Assembly (NCBI RefSeq): GCF_000368625.1
Contig: NZ_KB849575.1
Span: 301,192 to 365,191, forward strand
DNA from: Acinetobacter schindleri CIP 107287
Lineage (GTDB): Bacteria > Pseudomonadota > Gammaproteobacteria > Pseudomonadales > Moraxellaceae
Length of the DNA: 64,000 nucleotides
Direction of reading: 5' to 3'
Shown here: piece by piece, positions 35,324-45,240 of the stretch
How positions within the stretch are numbered: the first letter of the stretch is position 1
How the letters are laid out: every line of letters starts with the position of its first letter
The notes under the pieces: model-generated
Database searches by the model: none
Told to the model about the DNA's origin: nothing
The model's input: only the letters and a program-made list of their open reading frames with translations
Made by a program: the position numbers and the translations under genes

Positions 35324-37366
35324 TCAACCTTTGCTGGTTGTATGATTTTTGTCAATATCAACATCTTGCTTTGGTGGCCAGAAGAAATCGCTCGGTCGAG
35401 TCAGGAAATGGGTCATGACCAGTTTCGCCAGTGGTTTCCATTGTTCGAAACGCACCCGACGTGCACGTAATGCCACAATAATGGTCAGACTAAAACTGAC
35501 AAACAGGTTGGTCAGACCAATCAGTAGAACACCTAGAAATGACACCACCACCAGGCCAATATCAGGCCCATTAATATTTATCAGTCCTTGAATAAAGTTG
35601 GCTGAAGCAAAGGCAATATGACGAATATCCAGCGGCATACCGAGAATAAAACCAATGGTGCCCATACTGCCGAGCATAATCCCGAAAATAAAGTTACCCC
35701 CCAAGGCTCCCAAATTACGTTCCATATATTCAGAAAATTTGTTTAAGCGCTCTTGCCCCATCAGGTTAGCCAGACGGGCATGGGCTTTCAGACGTGGTCC
35801 GACCTTACGATATACCGCCATATTGTCAAAATAACCTGCGAGCAGGCCAGACAGGAACAGGCAAACCCCGGCAATCGCAGCATGTGGAATCGCAAGTGAA
35901 GTAAACGGGTTCAGGTCATGTAAGGTCTTGGCCGCTTTGGCATGATTCATTAAAGGTTCATGAAGGGCAGCATCCCACATAAAGGTCAGCAAGGCAGCAA
36001 CGGGTATGGCAATTGAAACATTTCCCAGAATTGCTACAAACTGGGTCCGGATAATATTCACGATCAATGCAGCCAGTTCAGCAATCTGAGCGGTTTTAGA
36101 GCCTTTACGTTGCTGTACGGTAGAAGCCAGTGCAGCTGCGGTCATCGCGGGCTGTTTGGTCGCTACAGTAAAATGCAGCACATGGATGAGCATAAAGCCC
36201 AATGAGTAATTCATACTGTAGCTAAAAGCTTGCATGAGCGGTGCCATGGTGACACGTGCCATGAGTATCTTCAGGGTAGCCATAGTGGCAATAATGACCC
36301 CGGCACCCGCTGCGGCCTTATACATGGCCAGGAAGCCCTGCTTGTCGGTACTTACATAATGCTCTCCAGTTTTGGAAGCATTCTCAGTCACCTGTAAAGC
36401 CAGTAATTCGCTGTTGGTCGCCAGCAGGGAGCGGACACTACGTTCACTATAAAGTGCTTCAGTAATATCTACCAGAAAATACCCCATAGACTGATAACGC
36501 AACTGGTCATCATCCATGATCATATTCAGCAGAATTTCAATCCGTTCCAGACATTGTTCCAGCAGGGCCAGCATGTAGGTCAAACTGACACTTACGCCAA
36601 TGCGTTTGGTGGAGCGGCGAATTTTCGCGACGACATCATGACATTGCTCAAGCATCACCATTGCCTGAGAAGCGTCTGGTGGCAGGATTGAATCCACCAG
36701 TTCTACATTATTAAAGCGCTTTTTATATTCCTGAATAAATTCATTGATCTCACGGTTCTGAATCAGAAAAGGCGATTCATATTCCATCAGTTCAGGCTGG
36801 GCATTGATAAATTCAGGATGCAGGGCAATACCACTGACGCGATATGACAGGATAGTCAGTGCCTTGATCAGTTCATCTTTAATCCGGGTTTTTTCAGGCT
36901 GATTAGAATGACCCTGATTCATCACGCTAAACAGTCGCAGCCAGTCTTCATCGGCCAGATAGTCGAGCCAGTAGCGGTCACTGCGTTCATGAAATACCCG
37001 ACGCATCAGTTCCTGCAGGCTTTTATCATCCGGAATCATGGGTAGAATATGTGCACCAATACGCTGATTGAGCTGATTCCAGAAACCGTCCAGGGATAAA
37101 ATACCTGTATCAGAAAACAGGCTGGTCTGTTTGTAGCGGTTAATCACGCGCAGCACAAAGGTCTGCAGGGTAGAAACCGCATTGGGGGTGATCAGTAAAG
37201 ACTGTAAAAACGCCTGAAATTTTTCTTCGATTTCTTCGGTATTCTTGCTGTCTATTGGTCGTATACGATTCACGAGTTCAATTAACAGGTTTTCATCCAG
37301 CTTCGCTTGAGGCTGCTCAAGCTGTTGCTGCATGCTTTGGAAAATATCGAGAAACTTAATATGCAT
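35324..37366 (-). CDS. Membrane protein of the family labelled site-specific recombinase (Gcr/SpcR-like)
   Basis: A 680-residue protein of the family annotated as site-specific recombinase after Neisseria gcr. The N-terminal 340 residues are soluble and helical. The C-terminal half has several hydrophobic segments (for example AGAGVIIATMATLKILMARV, FVAILGNVSIAIPVAALLTF, GFILGMPLDIRHIAFASANF and VVSFLGVLLIGLTNLFVSFS), with no catalytic signature of tyrosine or serine recombinases. A recombinase role is therefore doubtful; it looks like an integral membrane protein of unknown function. It lies 15 bases behind ispB on the same strand, so the two are probably co-transcribed, suggesting a link to envelope or quinone metabolism. 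Confidence 0.75.
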   Translation of the reverse strand: MHIKFLDIFQSMQQQLEQPQAKLDENLLIELVNRIRPIDSKNTEEIEEKFQAFLQSLLITPNAVSTLQTFVLRVINRYKQTSLFSDTGILSLDGFWNQLNQRIGAHILPMIPDDKSLQELMRRVFHERSDRYWLDYLADEDWLRLFSVMNQGHSNQPEKTRIKDELIKALTILSYRVSGIALHPEFINAQPELMEYESPFLIQNREINEFIQEYKKRFNNVELVDSILPPDASQAMVMLEQCHDVVAKIRRSTKRIGVSVSLTYMLALLEQCLERIEILLNMIMDDDQLRYQSMGYFLVDITEALYSERSVRSLLATNSELLALQVTENASKTGEHYVSTDKQGFLAMYKAAAGAGVIIATMATLKILMARVTMAPLMQAFSYSMNYSLGFMLIHVLHFTVATKQPAMTAAALASTVQQRKGSKTAQIAELAALIVNIIRTQFVAILGNVSIAIPVAALLTFMWDAALHEPLMNHAKAAKTLHDLNPFTSLAIPHAAIAGVCLFLSGLLAGYFDNMAVYRKVGPRLKAHARLANLMGQERLNKFSEYMERNLGALGGNFIFGIMLGSMGTIGFILGMPLDIRHIAFASANFIQGLININGPDIGLVVVSFLGVLLIGLTNLFVSFSLTIIVALRARRVRFEQWKPLAKLVMTHFLTRPSDFFWPPKQDVDIDKNHTTSKG

Positions 37367-37381
37367 AGGCGAGGTGGGTAT

Positions 37382-38359
37382 CTATTGAATGCGATGAAGC
37401 GCAAGTTTGGCCAGGTTAATCAGCGCCTGACGGTATTCAGAATCCGGCAGTAGATCCAGTGCAGCGATCGCAGCTTCGGTTTCTTCAGTCGCACGCTGAC
37501 GGCAGTAATCCAGAGCACCGGATGCATTGACAATATGAATCACCTGTTCAAGGTGGTCAGTACCGCCCGTTGCAATGCTCTTACGCACAATCTCGAAGTC
37601 ATCCCCAGAGGTATTCTTCAGTGCCGCAATCAATGGCAAGGTCGGTTTACCTTCCATCAGGTCATCCCCGATATTCTTGCCCAGTGTTTCTGCATCTGAA
37701 GTGTAATCCAGAATATCGTCAATGATCTGGAAAGCATTTCCAAAGTGACCGGCAAAAGTTCGTAGCGGTGCTCGGAACTCTTCTTTACCAGTCAGGATGG
37801 CAGCACCTTCAGTGGCCAGTTCAAACAGGCGAGAAGTTTTACCATGAATAATATTTAAATACGTTTCTTCAGTTGTTTCAGGCTGATGTTGCGATTGCAA
37901 CTGCAATACTTCACCCTCGGCAATTTCACAGGTACCAGTTGAGAAGTCCTTGAGTAAGACCATATTGTTCAGATCAACCAGTAGGTCAAAGGCACGTGAG
38001 ATCAGGAAGTCACCGACCAATACGGCAGTCTGGTTATTCCAGGTCGCATTGGCAGTTGGACGGCCACGGCGCAGGCCAGACTCATCCACGACGTCATCAT
38101 GTACCAGCGTTGCAGTATGTAGCATTTCAATGATCGCCGCGAGTTTACGATGCTGATCCAGATCATCTGCGCCACAGGCTTTGGCTGCCAGTAAACACAT
38201 AATCGGGCGCATACGCTTGCCACCGGCTTCAACCACATGTTTGCTCACTGCCATGACTAAGGCAACTTTTGAAGTAATCCCCTCATTAATGAATGTGTCC
38301 ATCGCAGCAAAGTCGTGTGCCACAGGAGCGAGAATATCTTGCTTAAAGTCGATGGTCAT
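37382..38359 (-). CDS. ispB: Octaprenyl/polyprenyl diphosphate synthase IspB
   Basis: A 325-residue trans-polyprenyl diphosphate synthase making the side chain of ubiquinone. Both aspartate-rich motifs are intact: LVHDDVVDES with DDxxD in the first half and FQIIDDILDYTSD in the second, plus the substrate-binding GGKRMRP near residue 47 and the RRGRPT loop. The ATG at 38359 starts the normal MTIDFKQDILAPV; the longer frame is not needed. It is divergent from rplU-rpmA, the classic gammaproteobacterial arrangement. The probable membrane protein gene follows by 15 bases. Confidence 0.95.
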   Translation of the reverse strand: MTIDFKQDILAPVAHDFAAMDTFINEGITSKVALVMAVSKHVVEAGGKRMRPIMCLLAAKACGADDLDQHRKLAAIIEMLHTATLVHDDVVDESGLRRGRPTANATWNNQTAVLVGDFLISRAFDLLVDLNNMVLLKDFSTGTCEIAEGEVLQLQSQHQPETTEETYLNIIHGKTSRLFELATEGAAILTGKEEFRAPLRTFAGHFGNAFQIIDDILDYTSDAETLGKNIGDDLMEGKPTLPLIAALKNTSGDDFEIVRKSIATGGTDHLEQVIHIVNASGALDYCRQRATEETEAAIAALDLLPDSEYRQALINLAKLALHRIQ

Positions 38360-38815
38360 GTGAAAGGAAACCTCTAGTTTGGTAAATCTCAAGTCGGTAG
38401 TTTAACAATTTATAACATCCATGAAACATAAGAAACGTACAAACTCCACTAAAAATCAGTTTTTTATGATGAATATAATCCATCCAGCCCGATTCTGGTG
38501 GCTGACTGTACTCTATCGATTTACCTCTACGGATCATGTACTCTGAAATTTGTGGCTCAGTATACTACTCAAAAATAACCGTCCGGCTCTGTTGATTTTT
38601 GTAGCGAAAAATTGCATGAGTGTCTGATTTTACTAAAATTAGTATAATCTCAAAGAGATGGATAAATGCGTTCATCAATATTTCTATAAAATGGCTTGTT
38701 GTTTATACGAATATCCCTTAAAATCTTTGCCCTTGTATAACCCCCAGTGGCGTACGTTTTAAGACCGGTATATCCCTTTATCGGCACGACGACACGGGCA
38801 TATTTGGAGTACATT
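38360..38815. other. 456-base gap between ispB and rplU
   Basis: Contains promoters for both divergent units. A perfect TATAAT at 38643-38648 points right but lacks a good -35 at the usual spacing. A second candidate, TATAAC at about 38735-38740 preceded by TG, is closer to rplU. A long rplU leader is implied by the first; no known leader motif was recognised. Confidence 0.5.
38643..38648 (+). promoter_or_regulatory. -10 box, possible rplU promoter
   Basis: Perfect TATAAT; the -35 positions are weak. Transcription would begin about 160 bases before rplU. Confidence 0.4.
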
Positions 38816-39127
38816 ATGTACGCAGTAATCCAAAGCGGTGGTAAACAGCACCGTGTAGTTGAGGGCGAAACCCTTAAAGTTGAATTATTGAAAGCTGAAA
38901 CTGGCGCAACTGTTACTTTTGATGACGTGTTGATGCTTGTAAACGGTGAAAGCATTCAAATCGGTGCTCCAGTGGTAGCTGGCGCTAAAGTAACTGCAGA
39001 AGTAGTTAGCCATGGTCGTCACGACAAAATCCGCATCATCAAAATGCGTCGTCGTAAGCACTACCGTAAACAACAAGGTCACCGTCAATGGTTTACCGAG
39101 TTGAAAATTACTAGCATTTCAGGCTAA
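38816..39127 (+). CDS. rplU: 50S ribosomal protein L21
   Basis: A 103-residue L21 of usual length. The whole sequence fits the family: [18 protein letters not shown] at the start and the basic RNA-binding stretch [20 protein letters not shown] near the C-terminus. GGAG lies five bases before the ATG at 38816; the open frame extends 69 bases upstream without support. It binds 23S rRNA in the large subunit. It forms an operon with rpmA 19 bases downstream. Confidence 0.98.
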   Translation: MYAVIQSGGKQHRVVEGETLKVELLKAETGATVTFDDVLMLVNGESIQIGAPVVAGAKVTAEVVSHGRHDKIRIIKMRRRKHYRKQQGHRQWFTELKITSISG

Positions 39128-39146
39128 TTACTAGGAGTAATGAGAC

Positions 39147-39401
39147 ATGGCAACTAAAAAAGCCGGTGGTTCGACTAAGAACGGTCGTGATTCGAATCCT
39201 AAGATGTTAGGTGTTAAAGTTTACGGTGGTCAAACTGTAACTGCAGGTAACATCATCGTTCGTCAACGTGGTACTGAATTCCACGCTGGTGTTAACGTAG
39301 GTATGGGCCGTGACCATACTTTATTTGCTACTGCTGATGGCGTAGTAAAATTCGAAGTGAAAGGCCAGTTCGGTCGTCGCTACGTATCTGTTGAAGCATA
39401 A
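39147..39401 (+). CDS. rpmA: 50S ribosomal protein L27
   Basis: An 84-residue L27. The N-terminus [20 protein letters not shown] is the flexible tail that reaches the peptidyl transferase centre, with no cleavable extension like that of Firmicutes. The rest, [20 protein letters not shown] and [15 protein letters not shown], is standard. AGGAGT precedes the ATG by seven bases. It is the second gene of rplU-rpmA and is followed by a strong terminator; obgE, often next in other groups, is not here. Confidence 0.98.
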   Translation: MATKKAGGSTKNGRDSNPKMLGVKVYGGQTVTAGNIIVRQRGTEFHAGVNVGMGRDHTLFATADGVVKFEVKGQFGRRYVSVEA

Positions 39402-39414
39402 TCTGCGACAATAG

Positions 39415-39444
39415 AAAAAACCCACAGATTCTGTGGGTTTTTTT
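39415..39444 (+). terminator. Terminator of the rplU-rpmA operon
   Basis: AACCCACAG and CTGTGGGTT arms around ATT, followed by seven T. Confidence 0.93.
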
Positions 39445-39641
39445 ATGCTTGAAGATTGACGAGTTAGTCTGAAACATATGGCTGAAGAATAAACGGTGAT
39501 CTTCATCATGATGAACAAAAGCAGGGATTTTGCATTAATAACAATACAAAACTTCTTATTTTCTATCATCTTAGTTTTTGAAATTCGTTTAAGATGAGCC
39601 ATTAGATAAATAGCGATATGCAAATACAAAAAGGTGAGATT

Positions 39642-40334
39642 ATGAATATGCTTCGTAAAACTGTATGTGCCATAACAATCGGTGCGGCAACACTGGCTCC
39701 TGTCATGAGCACGACTGTATTTGCCGCAACTGCAGCGACGGAGCAGCAAGCCACTGCCAATCTGGTGAAGCAGCTCAGTAATATCCGTAGCTTAACGGCA
39801 AACTTTGAGCAAGCCACCAAGATTACCAATCCGAAAGCAACTCAGAAAAAGGGTTTGAGCGCCCAGCACATGAACCAGACCTTTCGTGGTGTGATGAAAG
39901 TGCAGCGTCCGGGTAAATTTTATTGGGAAACCACGGCACCTTCGAAACAGACAATTGCTACAACAGGAAAAACTGTCTGGATCTATGACCCAGACTTGCA
40001 GCAAGCCGTTCGTCAGAGCCTGGATGAACAAGTCTCCAATACACCAGCATTATTGCTCTCTGGAAATACCAACCAGATCATGCAGTCTTATCGTGTGACA
40101 CAGCCAAACAAGGCCAAGACCTATTACAAGCTGTATCCAAAGGCAAGTGATGGTGTGTTTGAAAGCCTGACGATTAGCTTTGGCGCTAACAAGGCACCGA
40201 GTCTGATGATTCTGGAAGATTCATTGGGTCAAACTACCTATATCAACTTTAGAAATGTGAAAGTGAATGCCAGCATTCCGGCATCTACCTTTAATTTCAC
40301 ACCGCCTAAAGGAACGGACATTATTGATCAATAA
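39642..40334 (+). CDS. lolA: Outer membrane lipoprotein carrier protein LolA
   Basis: A 230-residue periplasmic chaperone that carries lipoproteins from LolCDE to LolB. A signal peptide (MNMLRKTVCAITIGAATLAP then VMSTTVFAA) is cleaved near residue 28. The mature protein has the LolA half-barrel pattern, with ITSL-like NIRSLTANFEQ, MKVQRPGKFYWETTAPSKQ, TVWIYDPDLQQAVRQ and the C-terminal NVKVNASIPASTFNFTPPKG. AAGGTGAG before the ATG at 39642 supports that start over one 24 bases upstream. The gene is monocistronic between two terminators. Confidence 0.94.
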   Translation: MNMLRKTVCAITIGAATLAPVMSTTVFAATAATEQQATANLVKQLSNIRSLTANFEQATKITNPKATQKKGLSAQHMNQTFRGVMKVQRPGKFYWETTAPSKQTIATTGKTVWIYDPDLQQAVRQSLDEQVSNTPALLLSGNTNQIMQSYRVTQPNKAKTYYKLYPKASDGVFESLTISFGANKAPSLMILEDSLGQTTYINFRNVKVNASIPASTFNFTPPKGTDIIDQ

Positions 40335-40353
40335 GCATCAATATCAGCAAAAT

Positions 40354-40380
40354 AAAAAAGCAACCTTCGGGTTGCTTTTT
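40354..40380 (+). terminator. Terminator after lolA
   Basis: AAGCAACC and GGTTGCTT arms close a TTCG tetraloop, followed by T-run. Confidence 0.92.
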
Positions 40381-40507
40381 ATTTGCCAATAATAGAAATG
40401 GATTTGGAGACATTACAAGGTTTGCCTATATCTGGAGATTCAGGCGTTTTAGAATAAACAAAAGTCAAGTCAATGAAATTATGAAATTTCAGGTGCTTAG
40501 GATGAAA

Positions 40508-41263
40508 ATGACTTCATTTAAAACCGGCTGGATTAGCTGTATTTTATGTTTAAATATTGGGTTGTTTGCCTGTCAGCCTCAAACGCCCTCAGTCAATGCA
40601 TCTGCGCAAACAGAAGAAGCAGGGCAAATACAATCCAAAACCATTCCGGTTAAAGGTGTTAATCAGGTCGTGTGCGAAGTAGAGAGTTGTGTGCGCTTTG
40701 ATCTGCAAACTGTAGATACCAATATGGCTTGGATTGACCGGTATTTTCTAGAGCGTATCCAGCGTACAGAACCAGTTGCCTTTCGCACAGTAAGCGGTGA
40801 TAAAATCAAAACAAAGGACCAGCAGAAATTTTTTGAGCAGCGTTCCATTCAGGTCAGTTACCTGAATCAGCATGGTCATTTAGCGACTTTCATATTCAAA
40901 ACTGCTCATCAGCCTAAACGTGCAGCACAGCCACAATCTCATACTGAATACGTCAATCTGGACCTTAAGCAAAAGAAACGTCTGGCTCTTTATCAAATCA
41001 TGCTGGGCAATACTGAAGGAAAGTTAAAACAAAGCTTGTATCAAGAAAACAAAGACTGGTTGGATCGTGCCCAAATAACATCAAAGCAATTGGAATTAAG
41101 TGACAATTATTATTTTGACAGTCAAGGTTTGGTACTGATTTATCCAGCAGGTGAGTTGAGCAAATCCACAAGTGCAATGGTAGAATTAAAAGTACCTTAT
41201 ACGGCATTAAACGGGATCATCCGACCTGAGTATTTATCCATTTTGCCAAGAACAACCCCTTAA
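40508..41263 (+). CDS. Lipoprotein with DUF3298/RsiV-like domain
   Basis: A 251-residue predicted lipoprotein. Starting at the ATG at 40508, AGGA is five bases upstream and the signal MTSFKTGWISCILCLNIGLF ends in a lipobox with the lipidated cysteine at 22. The C-terminal half matches the DUF3298 pattern known from anti-sigma factor RsiV and relatives: DLKQKKRLALYQIM, then ELSDNYYFDSQGLVLIYPAG and ELKVPYTALNGIIR. RsiV binds lysozyme, but here there is no anti-sigma domain or sigma gene nearby, so that role is not implied. The substrate or partner is unknown. It stands alone before serS. Confidence 0.75.
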   Translation: MTSFKTGWISCILCLNIGLFACQPQTPSVNASAQTEEAGQIQSKTIPVKGVNQVVCEVESCVRFDLQTVDTNMAWIDRYFLERIQRTEPVAFRTVSGDKIKTKDQQKFFEQRSIQVSYLNQHGHLATFIFKTAHQPKRAAQPQSHTEYVNLDLKQKKRLALYQIMLGNTEGKLKQSLYQENKDWLDRAQITSKQLELSDNYYFDSQGLVLIYPAGELSKSTSAMVELKVPYTALNGIIRPEYLSILPRTTP

Positions 41264-41354
41264 ATATTGTGCTAATAAGGCGCAGCCATTCACCAGGTCA
41301 CTGTATTTTTTGCCGTTAAGAGCTTACACTATAGCCAGTTTTTTTCTTATCTAA

Positions 41355-42635
<1,281 letters not shown>

Positions 42636-42706
42636 ATATCGGTGTATGCACCAAAATGTGCATGAAAATTGCTTAGACAGTCAGATCTAAATATTTGAGG
42701 CTTTTC

Positions 42707-44080
42707 GTGGATATTTTCCCAATCTCGTTAAAGTTGCAGCAGCAACCCTGTCTGATTGTTGGTGGTGGACATATTGCGTACCGGAAAGCGGTATTGCTAC
42801 AGAAAGCAGGCGCAGTTATCTCGGTAATTGCACCTGAAATTGAAGCAGCTCTGCTTGAGATTATTCAAGCAACTGCTGGCCAATATGTTCAGGCACCTTT
42901 CAATCCTGAAATTCCATTACGCTCTTATCGTCTGGTGATTGCAGCGACTGATGATGCTGAAGTCAACCGTCAGGTCTTTAATGCCTGTGAAGCTGAAAAT
43001 GTTCTGGTGAACAGTGTAGATGATCCACCGCATTGCCGCTTTATGGTTCCGGCGATTATTGACCGTTCACCGCTAGTGATTTCGGTAGCATCAAATGGTA
43101 CGTCACCGGTGTTATCCCGTCAGATTCGTACCCAGCTAGAGACCACCATTCCACATGGTATGGGTAAACTGGCTGAATTCTCTGGGAAGTGGCGTAGCGC
43201 GGTAAAAGCCAAGATTACTCATCCTGATGAACGCCGTATTTTCTGGGAAGAGCTTTATGCTAGTCCTTTGAAAGAACAGGTCTTTAATGACAATCTGGCT
43301 GAAGCTGATCATCTGATTGAACAGGCGCTACTGGAATGGCAAAAGCCAAAAGGTGAGGTTTACCTCGTTGGCGCAGGTCCTGGTGATCCAGAACTCTTGA
43401 CCCTAAAAGCATTGCGTTTAATGCAACAAGCCGATGTGGTGATTTATGATCGTCTGGTCTCTGCACCAATCATGGACTTGTGCCGCCGTGATGCAGAGAA
43501 GATCTACGTCGGTAAGGCACGATCTAATCATGCAGTGCCACAAGAAGGGATCAATGCCTTACTGGTAAAATATGCCAGTGAAGGTAAGCGTGTCTGTCGT
43601 CTGAAAGGTGGTGATCCGTTTATCTTTGGTCGTGGTGGTGAAGAGATTGAAGAACTGTTCGCTGCGGGTGTGGCTTTCCAGGTGGTGCCAGGTATTACCG
43701 CGGCTTCTGGCTGTTCAGCCTATGCTGGTATTCCACTGACTCATCGTGATTATGCGCAAAGTGTACGTTTCCTGACAGGTCATTTAAAAGAAGGTTCACC
43801 CGAGCTGCCTTGGAGTGAACTGGTCTATGAAAACCAGACTTTAGTGCTGTATATGGGTTTGGTTGGGCTGGATAAGATCTGTACGCAACTGATCGCGCAT
43901 GGCCAGCGCCCGGATATGCCGGTGGCCTTAGTGTCTAAAGGCACTACACCTGAGCAAAAAGTAGTAATTGGAACGCTCCAGAATATTGCATCTAAAGTTT
44001 CTGAGCACCATATTCAAGCACCAACTTTGACCATTATCGGTGAAGTGGTGCGTTTACGTGAAAAACTTAAGTGGTCGTAA
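42707..44080 (+). CDS. cysG: Siroheme synthase CysG
   Basis: A 457-residue trifunctional enzyme that makes siroheme from uroporphyrinogen III. The N-terminal precorrin-2 dehydrogenase/ferrochelatase domain has the NAD site PCLIVGGGHIAYRKA near residues 14-28 and the regulatory serine region NGTSPVLSRQIR. The C-terminal SAM-dependent methyltransferase has VGAGPGDPELLTLKAL, KGGDPFIFGRGGEE and VVPGITAASGCSAYAGIPLT. The GTG at 42707 follows AGG by six bases and gives MDIFPISLKL; an in-frame TTG 12 bases earlier is too close to that site. Siroheme serves sulfite and nitrite reductases, none of which is in the window. Confidence 0.95.
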   Translation: MDIFPISLKLQQQPCLIVGGGHIAYRKAVLLQKAGAVISVIAPEIEAALLEIIQATAGQYVQAPFNPEIPLRSYRLVIAATDDAEVNRQVFNACEAENVLVNSVDDPPHCRFMVPAIIDRSPLVISVASNGTSPVLSRQIRTQLETTIPHGMGKLAEFSGKWRSAVKAKITHPDERRIFWEELYASPLKEQVFNDNLAEADHLIEQALLEWQKPKGEVYLVGAGPGDPELLTLKALRLMQQADVVIYDRLVSAPIMDLCRRDAEKIYVGKARSNHAVPQEGINALLVKYASEGKRVCRLKGGDPFIFGRGGEEIEELFAAGVAFQVVPGITAASGCSAYAGIPLTHRDYAQSVRFLTGHLKEGSPELPWSELVYENQTLVLYMGLVGLDKICTQLIAHGQRPDMPVALVSKGTTPEQKVVIGTLQNIASKVSEHHIQAPTLTIIGEVVRLREKLKWS

Positions 44081-44117
44081 ACGACCACTTAACTCCTCCC
44101 AAGAGTAGAGAAAAGCT

Positions 44118-44594
44118 GTGATCCATGTTGTTTTATATGAGCCTGAAATTCCTGCCAATACAGGTAATATTATTCGCCTATGCGCAAATACGGGAGCACA
44201 GTTGCATTTAGTCAAGCCGCTGGGCTTTGAACTGGATGACAAAAAGCTAAAACGTGCCGGTCTGGATTACCATGAATATGCCAATATGCAAATCTGGGAA
44301 AATATTGAAGAATGTTTGGCAGACTTAGCTTCTCAAGGCATTGGTGCAGATGCGGTCTATCCATTGACGACTAAAGGTTCTGAAACCCCACATACTTCAG
44401 ACTTAAATCGTCCTGTGGCTTTATTGATGGGGCCGGAAACACGTGGTCTGCCAGAAAATGTGCGTATGATGTTCCCGAAAGAACACTGGATCCGTCTGCC
44501 AATGGCTGAGAATTCACGTAGTCTGAACCTGTCCAATGCGACAGCAGTGATTGTGTACGAAGCCTGGCGTCAGCAGGGGTTTAAAACGCTTTAA
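44118..44594 (+). CDS. trmL: tRNA (cytidine/uridine-34 2'-O)-methyltransferase TrmL
   Basis: A 158-residue SPOUT methyltransferase that modifies the wobble base of tRNA-Leu. It starts with GTG in [20 protein letters not shown], has [15 protein letters not shown] as motif 2, and ends in the trefoil-knot motif [20 protein letters not shown]. Length matches TrmL, which is a minimal knot protein. It follows cysG by 37 bases, probably in the same unit, and ends in a terminator. Confidence 0.95.
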   Translation: MIHVVLYEPEIPANTGNIIRLCANTGAQLHLVKPLGFELDDKKLKRAGLDYHEYANMQIWENIEECLADLASQGIGADAVYPLTTKGSETPHTSDLNRPVALLMGPETRGLPENVRMMFPKEHWIRLPMAENSRSLNLSNATAVIVYEAWRQQGFKTL

Positions 44595-44612
44595 TTAGTT
44601 TCTTTTTTTAAG

Positions 44613-44639
44613 AAAAGCTGCCAATTGGTGGCTTTTTTT
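44613..44639 (+). terminator. Terminator after trmL
   Basis: AAAAGCTGCC pairs with GGTGGCTTTT (two G-T pairs) around AATT, followed by seven T. Confidence 0.78.
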
Positions 44640-44727
44640 GATTTGTGTAACAAGGCTTGTGCAGTGGTTGGTCATTGGGCTTATCTTCGGTATAAATAAT
44701 TTGAGAACACAAAAAAAGGAAAAAAAC

Positions 44728-45159
44728 TTGAATAAGGGGTGGATCACAGCGAGTTGTGCGGTTTTATTAATGTTTAGTGGAGCAAGCCAGGCACAGCCAG
44801 AACCACAACAGCCAGCAGAAGAAGTAAAACCGCTCACTCAGGAGGAAATCAGGCAGGGTATGGCAGAGATGCAGCAGCAACTGAATGAGCGTATTGAAGC
44901 TTGGGGTAAAACCCTCAGCAAAGATGATTTTGAATGGAGTTGGCGCGGAAGGATTCTGAATCAACCAAAACGTCAGGAAGTCTGTAATATCTTCCAGGGT
45001 GTGGTGAATGAAACCTATCATCTGGCTGTACAGAACAAGGCGCGTTTGAGTCCTGAAAGTCAGGAGGTTTTAAAAAATCGTAATCTATTTATCGAACGGC
45101 TTGGTTATAAAGACAATATTGTTGATACCCGCATGGGCTTTAACTGTCGTCTAAAATGA
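44728..45159 (+). CDS. Unknown secreted protein, 143 residues
   Basis: The start is a TTG at 44728 with AGGA seven bases upstream in an A-rich tract; the longer frame starting at 44638 overlaps the trmL terminator. The first 23 residues (MNKGWITASCAVLLMFSGAS, then QA) form a signal peptide. A linker of Gln, Pro and Glu and a soluble domain with WSWRGRILNQPKRQEVCNIF and a second cysteine in GFNCRLK follow, so a disulfide is possible in the periplasm. I recognise no family. It ends at its own terminator. Confidence 0.7.
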   Translation: MNKGWITASCAVLLMFSGASQAQPEPQQPAEEVKPLTQEEIRQGMAEMQQQLNERIEAWGKTLSKDDFEWSWRGRILNQPKRQEVCNIFQGVVNETYHLAVQNKARLSPESQEVLKNRNLFIERLGYKDNIVDTRMGFNCRLK

Positions 45160-45195
45160 TTTTGAACTGAACTAAAAAATAAACACGTCAGAACT

Positions 45196-45222
45196 AAAAA
45201 AGGCGCATCAAGCGCCTTTTTT
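45196..45222. terminator. Bidirectional terminator
   Basis: GGCGC and GCGCC around ATCAA with A-run before and T-run after. It lies between the secreted protein gene and the convergent permease gene. Confidence 0.88.
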
Positions 45223-45240
45223 ATTTGAATAAGAAGGATA

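Noticed and set aside
35249..35470. 73-codon plus-strand frame
   Set aside because: It lies mostly opposite the 3' end of the membrane protein gene and has no supporting signal.
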